NCBI GenBank assembly: GCA_021736565.1
Contig: JAIPFO010000070.1
Span: forward strand, 1 to 12,211
DNA from: Phycisphaerae bacterium
Lineage (GTDB): Bacteria; Planctomycetota; Phycisphaerae; Sedimentisphaerales; SM23-30
DNA length: 12,211 nt
Direction of reading: 5' to 3'
The position numbers and the translations under genes are program-made. The notes under the pieces are model-generated. The model did not search any database, had not been told where the DNA came from, and saw nothing but the letters and a program-made list of their open reading frames with translations. Shown here in pieces: positions 6,742-12,211 of this stretch (the first letter of the stretch is position 1; each line of letters starts with the position of its first letter).

Positions 6742-6876
6742 ATGGTGTCTAGCCGGTCTTCCTTTCGTTGTTTTTGCTATGCCTTGTTTATTGTGGATCG
6801 TGTTTTGTTCGTCCGATGTTATCGGGCGAACAGGAACAATAGCCAGGGACATACCGGCTTGTATTTTCAGGCGTGA
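6742..6876 (+). CDS. Candidate small protein, 44 aa, unknown function
   Basis: The ORF starts at ATG 6742 with a strong Shine-Dalgarno GGAGG (6732-6736) 5 bases upstream, and ends at TGA 6876. A promoter-like pair sits just ahead (6691-6719). The product is arginine-rich (six Arg) with three Cys (positions 10, 12 and 26) and a hydrophobic middle, YALFIVDRVLFV (13-24), so it may sit at the membrane. A hairpin-forming sequence (6807-6831) lies inside the coding region, so the stretch could instead be an untranslated regulatory leader for the PEP-CTERM gene. I recognise no family. The spacing of promoter, ribosome binding site and start is the only positive evidence. Confidence 0.3.
   Translation: MVSSRSSFRCFCYALFIVDRVLFVRCYRANRNNSQGHTGLYFQA
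6807..6831. repeat. 11-pair hairpin upstream of PEP-CTERM gene
   Basis: GTTCGTCCGAT (6807-6817), loop GTT, ATCGGGCGAAC (6821-6831): eleven pairs with one G-T wobble. An outer pair, TATTGT (6789-6794) with ACAATA (6836-6841), could extend it. There is no T-tract on either side, so it is not a terminator. An operator or an RNA regulatory stem is possible. Confidence 0.5.
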
Positions 6877-6923
6877 CTATGTTGCAAAGTGAAAAGAGGA
6901 TATCTAAATATGGGCGTTTGGTA

Positions 6924-6951
6924 TTGAGCGTGTACCTCGATGCCTTATACT
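6924..6951 (+). promoter_or_regulatory. Promoter for PEP-CTERM protein gene
   Basis: TTGAGC (6924-6929), a 16-base spacer, then TATACT (6946-6951). The start point near 6958 gives a leader of about 27 bases that contains GGAG (6973-6976) before the ATG at 6985. A second possible promoter, TTGCAA (6882-6887), a 17-base spacer and TAAATA (6905-6910), lies just upstream. Confidence 0.6.
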
Positions 6952-6984
6952 ACCCGTAAATGTTTTTTTGATGGAGAAATTGAG

Positions 6985-7683
6985 ATGAAAATGAAGTGTT
7001 TACTGATGCTGGGAGCCATACTGGTCTTTTCATCATCGGCTTTTGCCGGTTCAATCGGAATCGTTAATGCTGGATTTGAGGATGAGTTGATGGATGAAGG
7101 TAATTATAATTTCAATGTCCCCGGTTGGGAGTTGATAAACGCCGGCGGTCAGATGGGGACTTGGAATCCTGATGGTGTCGCTGCCTATGGTGGTAATGCG
7201 CCCGAAGGCCTGAACGTTGCGTTTACGTCGTACAATGAGATACAGACGGCAGGAGCGGAGACGCCAGATGATGCAACCGACGATGTTTTTGAGGATGTCG
7301 AGGGTGGCATGGCCCAGGTCCTTGCAGAGACGCTTAAGGTTGATATGCAATACACACTGACTGTGAACGTTGGCAATTGTTCTTATTATAATTGGGGGCA
7401 AGGCTATAAGATTCAGCTTCTCGCCGGCGGCATTCTTTTAAACGAAGATGACAACAGCAAGGCGGTGGCGTCTAATACGTTCGAAGTTTCGACCGTGACG
7501 TTTGACTCTACGGGTGCGGCACTGGGCCTGCTGGGTAAAAACCTGGAGATTCGTTTGCTGGCCAAAGTTGGCAACGATGAATTGGATGTGGACGACGTTC
7601 AGCTTACAGTGGTTCCAGAGCCCGCGACAATGGGTCTGTTGGGGATGGGAGCCCTGTGCCTTATTCGTCGCAAACGCACATAA
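6985..7683 (+). CDS. PEP-CTERM sorting domain protein (exosortase substrate)
   Basis: The product has 232 aa from the ATG at 6985, chosen because GGAG lies 8 bases upstream and a signal peptide follows at once (MKMKCLLMLGAILVFSSSAFA, residues 1-21). An in-frame upstream ATG at 6940 would put 15 extra residues ahead of the signal sequence. The mature region (about 22-209) looks like a beta-sandwich or carbohydrate-binding-like fold: NAGFEDE near the start, a GWELIN segment, then alternating strands such as YTLTVNVGN and KIQLLAGG. It is acidic. The C-terminus has the sorting signal: VPEPATMGLL (210-219), a hydrophobic stretch, then RRKRT. In known systems an exosortase processes this tail and the protein goes to the cell surface or matrix; no exosortase gene is in the window. 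It has its own promoter and terminator, so it is probably a single-gene unit. The ligand is unknown. Confidence 0.9.
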   Translation: MKMKCLLMLGAILVFSSSAFAGSIGIVNAGFEDELMDEGNYNFNVPGWELINAGGQMGTWNPDGVAAYGGNAPEGLNVAFTSYNEIQTAGAETPDDATDDVFEDVEGGMAQVLAETLKVDMQYTLTVNVGNCSYYNWGQGYKIQLLAGGILLNEDDNSKAVASNTFEVSTVTFDSTGAALGLLGKNLEIRLLAKVGNDELDVDDVQLTVVPEPATMGLLGMGALCLIRRKRT

Positions 7684-7718
7684 GATCAAGTCGCTCTTTG
7701 ATGACGATTTACAATCAG

Positions 7719-7754
7719 GCCCCTGATCCCGCTTTGAGGATCAGGGGCTTTTTT
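7719..7754 (+). terminator. Intrinsic terminator of the PEP-CTERM gene
   Basis: GCCCCTGATCC (7719-7729), an 8-base loop, GGATCAGGGGC (7738-7748): eleven perfect pairs followed by TTTTTT (7749-7754). It lies 35 bases past the stop codon, between convergent genes. On the minus strand the hairpin is not followed by a T run, so it would act mainly on plus-strand transcripts. Confidence 0.95.
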
Positions 7755-7774
7755 GTGGCCTGATACGCGGCTTT

Positions 7775-9919
7775 TTAGAGCAGCATCCCCGGTGGTGATT
7801 CCATTTTTTTATCCCACCATCGTCCGGGTTTGGTGTCGATCCGGGCGATTTCTTTGGCGGTCATTTGTATACCTTTGGCCTTTACGGATTTGATCAGCAC
7901 CTGATTGGGTTTGTAAACCTGCTGGCTGATGCGTTGGCCCTTGGCGGGCTTATATTTCACATAGATCGCCTCCGGGGTTCCGAGGCAACAGAACAGCCAC
8001 TCGGCCTTCTCCGGGATATAGCGGTAGTCGGAATTCATGATCACGCCACCGATCTTGAACCGTTTGATGTAGGTGACGCCAAACTCGGTATAAATGGCAG
8101 TGAATACCACTTCACGGTCATACTGGCCGCACCATAATAAATGGCCATCGACGAAATAGGTTTCCGGAGGCGGCATGACAATATAACTGCCATCATTTTT
8201 GATGATCATTAATTTATCCAGGGATGAACACTGGAGGTAGGGGTCTCCTTTAATGCCATGCCCTAAAAAACCCTTATCCTCATCAAGATGAATTGTTAAC
8301 TCATTGGCCGTGAGCTTTCGGACATCCATTGCTTTGAAGGTATCAATGATTGTACGTCGCGGATAATCATCCTTATATTTTTTGATCAATGCCCGTATAT
8401 AACGAATCGCGTAAGCGTCAAGTTCCAGGAGATATTTTTCTATTTTGGCCAGTTCATTGAGGATCGCTTCAATGTCTTTTCGGTTTTTGTCAATGTCAAA
8501 CCGTGAGATGCGCTTAATACGTACGGCCAGCAGCATTTCAATGTCCTTTTTGGTCACGTCACGTTTAAGCTGCGGCCGAAAAGGTTCCAGTGCCTTCTCA
8601 ACGGCCTCAATCACGTCAGGATAGGTTTTGCATTCTTCAATTTTTTTATAAAGCCGGTTTTCTACAAAAATCTGGACCAGTGTTTTGGTATGGAATTCTT
8701 CCAGGAGATGATGCTTTTTGAGTTTCAATTCCATTTCGAGAATCGAAAGCAATTGCCGAGTATTCTCGCGTAAAACCTGTTCGGTCGTCATTTCCACCGG
8801 GCGTTTGTTATGGATAATAACAATGCGGCTGGAGACGGACGTTTCACACTTGGTAAAGGCAAAGAGCTTCTGGATGGCCTTGTCCTGATTGGCCCCGGTG
8901 GTCAGTGTGATCTCGATCTCTACCTTTTCGGCGGTAAAATCGCTGATGGACCGAACGGGCACTTTTTTCTTTTTGATCGCTTCTTCAATCGAGCTGATAA
9001 TGGATTCGGTATTTTGTGCATAGGGCATCTCCGTGATCAAGAGCTTGTCGTCATCGCGTTTTTTGATCCTGGCGCGAAGTTTGATCTTACCGATGCCCTT
9101 ATCATACTCGGTGACATCCATAAGGCCGCCGGTCTGGAAGTCGGGAAGTACATTGATTTTGGCCGGTTTGCTGTTTTTTTTCTCCTGGATGATCTGTATC
9201 TGAGCTTCCAGGAGTTCGATGAAATTGTGGGGTAGAATACTGGTCGATAGCCCCACCGCAATTCCTTCCGCCCCGAGCATCAGCAACATCGGCAGTTTGC
9301 ATGGAAGCGTGACGGGTTCCTTATTACGGCCGTCATAACTCGGAATCATTTGAGTGAGTTCTCGATTGAATATTTCCTCACGGGCCAGGTCGGTCAGTCG
9401 GCATTCGATATACCGGGATGCCGCCGCCCGGTCGCCGGTGAATATGTTACCGAAGTTACCCTGCCCTTCAATAAGATATCGTTTATTGGTCAAAACGACC
9501 AAGGCATCGCCAATGGAGGCGTCGCCATGCGGATGATATTGCATGGTGTGCCCGACGACGTTGGCGACTTTAATGAAGCGTCCATCATCTTTTTCCTGCA
9601 AGGCATGCATAATTCGCCGCTGTACGGGTTTGAGCCCGTCGGCCATATTTGGAATCGCCCGTTCGCAAATGACATAGGAGGCATATTGCAAAAAGTTGAA
9701 GTCGATCATATCGGTCAGCGGGCCATGGCGTTCATGGGTGGGGATATGGTTATGAAGGTTCGGTGGTTCCTGCCCCTCACCGTCAGAAGCCGGCGGTTGT
9801 TCCAGTTCCTTCGGGTTGGTCTTGCCCTGGCCGGAATGATCAACCGTCTTGGCGAGGCTGTCGTGCATGGGGGTGTCATCCAGGTCAAATAATGTCGGTT
9901 GGTCTTTCTTCTTACTCAT
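7775..9919 (-). CDS. parC: DNA topoisomerase IV subunit A (type IIA topoisomerase breakage-reunion subunit)
   Basis: Cuts and rejoins duplex DNA together with ParE, to decatenate or relax DNA. The product has 714 aa. The catalytic Tyr is Tyr170, preceded by Arg169 (AAASRYIECRL). The helix-turn-helix and quinolone region reads QYHPHGDASIGDAL (127-140). A polar, low-complexity extension of about 65 residues precedes the core (DMIDFNFLQYASYVICERA, from 70). The C-terminal domain is short, and I see no canonical GyrA-box (QRRGGKG), which argues for topoisomerase IV rather than gyrase. The sequence resembles the Bacteroidetes/PVC type (ends near KSVKAKG, then ARIDTKPGRWWD). In some such lineages the label ParC versus GyrA is arbitrary. 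The start ATG overlaps the parE stop (TCAT at 9916-9919), so the two are translationally coupled. A QPTLF motif lies at residues 7-11. Confidence 0.93.
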   Translation of the reverse strand: MSKKKDQPTLFDLDDTPMHDSLAKTVDHSGQGKTNPKELEQPPASDGEGQEPPNLHNHIPTHERHGPLTDMIDFNFLQYASYVICERAIPNMADGLKPVQRRIMHALQEKDDGRFIKVANVVGHTMQYHPHGDASIGDALVVLTNKRYLIEGQGNFGNIFTGDRAAASRYIECRLTDLAREEIFNRELTQMIPSYDGRNKEPVTLPCKLPMLLMLGAEGIAVGLSTSILPHNFIELLEAQIQIIQEKKNSKPAKINVLPDFQTGGLMDVTEYDKGIGKIKLRARIKKRDDDKLLITEMPYAQNTESIISSIEEAIKKKKVPVRSISDFTAEKVEIEITLTTGANQDKAIQKLFAFTKCETSVSSRIVIIHNKRPVEMTTEQVLRENTRQLLSILEMELKLKKHHLLEEFHTKTLVQIFVENRLYKKIEECKTYPDVIEAVEKALEPFRPQLKRDVTKKDIEMLLAVRIKRISRFDIDKNRKDIEAILNELAKIEKYLLELDAYAIRYIRALIKKYKDDYPRRTIIDTFKAMDVRKLTANELTIHLDEDKGFLGHGIKGDPYLQCSSLDKLMIIKNDGSYIVMPPPETYFVDGHLLWCGQYDREVVFTAIYTEFGVTYIKRFKIGGVIMNSDYRYIPEKAEWLFCCLGTPEAIYVKYKPAKGQRISQQVYKPNQVLIKSVKAKGIQMTAKEIARIDTKPGRWWDKKMESPPGMLL

Positions 9920-11739
9920 TGAATATCTTCTTCGTTGATCACCAGGTTATCCATAATGTAGTGGCGACGCTGCTGGGTATTTTTACCCATGTAAAAGGCC
10001 AGGGTCTCGGAGACTGCGAACTCGCCATCAACCCTCACCGGCGAGAGTCGCATTTCTTTTCCAATAAAGGCTTTGAACTCACCGGGGGAAATTTCCCCCA
10101 ACCCTTTAAACCGGGTAATCTCACAGCCACGTCCTAACGCCTTGAGGGCCGCGTCACGTTCGGCTTCGCTGTAGCAGTAGGTGTTCTTTTTTTTGTTACG
10201 CACCCTGAACAGGGGGGTCTCCAAAATTTCCAGGTGGCCGCGTTCTACCAGAGCAGGAAAGAACCGCAGGAAAAGAGTGATCATCAGGTTGCGAATGTGT
10301 AAGCCATCCACATCAGCATCGGTTGCCAGGACGACATGATTATACCGGAGCCGGTCGATACTTTCTTCCACATCGAGGCTCTTCATTAAGTTAAAGATTT
10401 CGACATTTTTATAAAGGGCGTCCTTTTGTAAGTCCCACACATTCAACGGTTTCCCCTTGAGGGTGTAAATTGCCTGTGTGTTTACATCCCGACAGCTGAC
10501 CAGCGAACCGGCGGCGGATTGCCCTTCGGTAATGAAGATCATCGTATTCTGGTTTTCGGCTGATTTTCTTTTGTAATGTTTTTTGCAGTCTCGAAGCTGT
10601 GGAACGCGAATGGAAATAGCCCGGGTGCGTTCTCGGGCCAGTTTTTTGACGGTCTGAAGTTCCTTGCGAAACTTCTGGGTTTCGAGGATCTTATTGATCA
10701 GTTTTTCGGCCTTAGGTTTGTGGCCGTGCAACAGTTTAAGGACGGCCTCATGGACCCGGGTTACAATCATCGAACGAATTTCCGTATTTCCAAGCTTATT
10801 CTTGGTTTGGCTTTCAAAAAGAGGGTCTTTCAGGCGAATCGCAATCGCTCCAAGCAGGCCCTCCCGGACATCGTCACCGCTGAATTTTTTTTTGGCAAAA
10901 TCATTTACCCCTCGCAATATCCCTTCCCGAAACCCGCTCAAATGCGTTCCGCCGTCATTGGTATATTGCCCGTTTACAAACGAATAGTATTCTTCGCTGA
11001 AGCGATTGGTATGGGTGAAAGCGATTTCCAGTGTTTTATCGCAGAAATGAAAGGGTTTATAGAGTTTTTCGAAGGATGTCTCATCTTCGATCAGGTCCAG
11101 GATCCCTCCGGTGGACTGGAATTGTTGGCCATTATAGTTGAAACGCAATCCGGCATTCAGATAGGAATAAAACCGAAGCCTTCGTTCGATATGCTCTTCC
11201 AGGAATTCATACTTTGAAAAAATGGCCGGGTCTGGGGTGAAGCTGACAAATGTGCCGTTGGGTTCATCGGTTTTTCCCTTTTTAGCTTCATTGACCAGCA
11301 CACCCGATTTAAACTCTGCCTGGGCATAGTGGCCGTCTCGATGACTTCGGACTAAAAACCGAGAAGAAAGGGCATTCACGGCCTTGGTGCCCACCCCATT
11401 AAGGCCGACGCTGAACTGAAAGACATCGTCATTGTACTTGGCGCCAGTATTAATCTTGGAAACACAAGCCACAACCTTGGTCAGAGGGATTCCTCGCCCG
11501 TAATCGCGTACGGTGACCTCATTATCCTTAATCGTGATTTCGACCTGCTTGCCATGGCCCATGATAAATTCATCAACGGCATTATCGATCACTTCTTTGA
11601 GTAGGATGTAAATGCCATCGTCAAAGTGTAACCCGTTTCCGGTACGTCCAATGTACATTCCGGTCCGTAACCGGATATGCTCCAGGGATGAGAGAGATTT
11701 TATTTTATCGTCGGTATACTCGTGTTTTTTAGTTGCCAT
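9916..11739 (-). CDS. parE: DNA topoisomerase IV subunit B (ATPase subunit)
   Basis: The GHKL-ATPase partner of ParC. The 607-aa protein starts at the ATG at 11739 (MATKKHEYTDDKI). The conserved part begins at once, so an in-frame upstream ATG at 11802, adding 21 unconserved-looking residues, is less likely. ATPase motifs are LKEVIDNAVDE (about 47-57), RDYGRGIP (about 78-85) and GLNGVGTKAVNALS (112-125). The QTKNKLGN loop (about 311-318) reaches into the ATP site. The Toprim domain has EGQSAAG (405-411) and DADVDG (474-479), the acidic Mg-binding pair. Length is usual for ParE and short-type GyrB. It is the first gene of the parE-parC operon, sharing a 4-base overlap. No clear Shine-Dalgarno precedes the chosen start. 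On the minus strand TTGCAG (11771-11766), 16 bases, TATATA (11749-11744) could form a weak promoter only 4 bases from the ATG. Confidence 0.93.
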   Translation of the reverse strand: MATKKHEYTDDKIKSLSSLEHIRLRTGMYIGRTGNGLHFDDGIYILLKEVIDNAVDEFIMGHGKQVEITIKDNEVTVRDYGRGIPLTKVVACVSKINTGAKYNDDVFQFSVGLNGVGTKAVNALSSRFLVRSHRDGHYAQAEFKSGVLVNEAKKGKTDEPNGTFVSFTPDPAIFSKYEFLEEHIERRLRFYSYLNAGLRFNYNGQQFQSTGGILDLIEDETSFEKLYKPFHFCDKTLEIAFTHTNRFSEEYYSFVNGQYTNDGGTHLSGFREGILRGVNDFAKKKFSGDDVREGLLGAIAIRLKDPLFESQTKNKLGNTEIRSMIVTRVHEAVLKLLHGHKPKAEKLINKILETQKFRKELQTVKKLARERTRAISIRVPQLRDCKKHYKRKSAENQNTMIFITEGQSAAGSLVSCRDVNTQAIYTLKGKPLNVWDLQKDALYKNVEIFNLMKSLDVEESIDRLRYNHVVLATDADVDGLHIRNLMITLFLRFFPALVERGHLEILETPLFRVRNKKKNTYCYSEAERDAALKALGRGCEITRFKGLGEISPGEFKAFIGKEMRLSPVRVDGEFAVSETLAFYMGKNTQQRRHYIMDNLVINEEDIQ

Positions 11740-11899
11740 AGGGTATATATTGCTACAGGATGCTACTGCAAGTTGTATTGTTCTTGTTTCAAAACGCTCC
11801 ATCTTAGCAACAAAATCCTATAATTCAATGATGAAAGACGCCGCGGCAATAATTTTTTTAGGCCCGCATCGCGTTAGGGGGTCTCTGGGATGTTTGCGC

Positions 11900-11928
11900 T
11901 TGACATGGCCTGCCCCTTGGTGTATTGT
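11900..11928 (+). promoter_or_regulatory. Sigma70-type promoter, plus strand
   Basis: Perfect TTGACA (11900-11905), a 17-base spacer, then TATTGT (11923-11928). It points to the right, away from parE. The transcript would begin near 11935 and run at least 235 bases before the ATG at 12172, across the palindrome at 12042-12066. It may drive a gene beyond the window or a non-coding RNA. Confidence 0.5.
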
Positions 11929-12041
11929 GCATAATTACTGCCGCCATTCATTAAGGAATATCTGTTGTGTTCACAAAGCAGCAACAATGTTACTTACGGC
12001 TCGCAGGATTTGAAGCATTTATTCTGACCTTTGAGTGGAAT

Positions 12042-12066
12042 TACGTCAAAAGTCACTTTTAACGTA
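12042..12066. promoter_or_regulatory. 25-base palindrome, candidate operator
   Basis: Twelve-base arms, TACGTCAAAAGT (12042-12053) and ACTTTTAACGTA (12055-12066), are reverse complements apart from one position, with one central base. The right half, ACTTTTAACG, recurs exactly at 12141-12150, overlapping a TTGACT word (12138-12143). This looks like a binding site for a dimeric regulator, though no regulator gene is in view. Confidence 0.45.
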
Positions 12067-12171
12067 CAAAATGCTGATCTCGCACCAGGATCTTGGTGTT
12101 AGAAAACTTCTGGCGATGACGTTTTAATTCGTGTAATTTGACTTTTAACGCAACAATTTAGAGTAATCAAT

Positions 12172-12211
12172 ATGTTGGATCAATTCTTTGGCACTCGTAG
12201 ACCGGTCATCT
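12172..12211 (+). CDS. Possible start of a truncated gene at the window edge
   Basis: The ATG at 12172 opens a frame that reads MLDQFFGTRRPVI and runs off the window end. A weak GAG (12161-12163) lies 8 bases upstream, and a TTGACT word lies at 12138-12143. Only 13 codons are visible, so neither product nor reality can be judged. Confidence 0.25.
   Translation, partial: MLDQFFGTRRPVI

Larger units (their letters stand above)
11740..12171. other. Regulatory gap upstream of parE
   Basis: No supportable complete gene lies in these 432 bases. Contents: the possible parE promoter on the minus strand, a good plus-strand promoter-like pair (11900-11928), a 25-base palindrome (12042-12066) and a repeated half-site (12141-12150). 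The short ORFs MLLTARRI (from 11987) and an 18-codon frame at 12071-12127 lack ribosome binding sites and are not called. Confidence 0.5.

Noticed and set aside
8810..9235. 141-codon and other long plus-strand frames opposite parC and parE (for example 9350-9892 and 10576-11217)
   Set aside because: They lie antisense to strongly conserved topoisomerase genes. Their peptides show no domain pattern and mirror the codon structure of the real genes.
11612..12013. 133-codon plus-strand frame across the parE start
   Set aside because: It is antisense to the conserved parE N-terminus for its first part, begins without a ribosome binding site and has no recognisable domain.

Overview
This 12.2 kb stretch of bacterial chromosome carries ordinary housekeeping genes mixed with surface and envelope genes. 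The organism is probably from the PVC group, most likely a planctomycete related to Phycisphaerae. This is an inference from three things: a PEP-CTERM (exosortase-sorted) protein, a membrane-anchored alkaline-phosphatase/sulfatase-superfamily enzyme fused to TPR repeats, and a ParE/ParC pair of the Bacteroidetes/PVC type. Several starts lack a clear Shine-Dalgarno sequence, which fits that group but does not prove it. No rRNA, tRNA, CRISPR array, transposase or phage gene is visible.

Layout. Bases 1-161 hold no convincing gene. folC (minus, 162-1532) has a good promoter in the gap it shares with a divergent gene. That gene encodes an unrecognised secreted or membrane-anchored protein (plus, 1674-2444). 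aroB (plus, 2567-3736) follows and encodes 3-dehydroquinate synthase with an insertion of about 20 residues beside the metal site. It is flanked by two diverged copies of a short dispersed repeat (2451-2515 and 3762-3803). A 684-base gene-free stretch (3737-4420) contains a run of hairpin-forming sequences. The sulfatase-like/TPR protein (plus, 4421-6496) follows. Its nucleophile position holds Thr rather than the Cys or Ser of true sulfatases.

The next gap (6497-6984) has several hairpins, a candidate 44-codon gene with its own promoter and strong ribosome binding site (6742-6876), and the promoter of a PEP-CTERM protein gene (plus, 6985-7683). That gene ends in a textbook intrinsic terminator (7719-7754). 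Converging on it is the minus-strand operon parE-parC (11739 down to 7775), whose two genes overlap by 4 bases. Upstream of parE, bases 11740-12211 hold a plus-strand sigma70-type promoter, a 25-base palindrome with a repeated half-site, and possibly the first codons of a gene that runs off the window.

How the genes relate. ParE and ParC form one type IIA topoisomerase. FolC (folate polyglutamylation) and AroB (shikimate pathway, which supplies chorismate and so the pABA part of folate) are linked metabolically, but the sequence does not show them as one operon. The sulfatase-like protein, the PEP-CTERM protein and the secreted unknown all point to the cell envelope, without evidence that they act together. 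I see no clear new multi-gene system. The best leads are the Thr-type sulfatase-like active site, the AroB insertion, the candidate small gene at 6742-6876, the repeat pair around aroB, a clamp-binding-like motif at the ParC N-terminus, and the palindrome with half-site at the right end.
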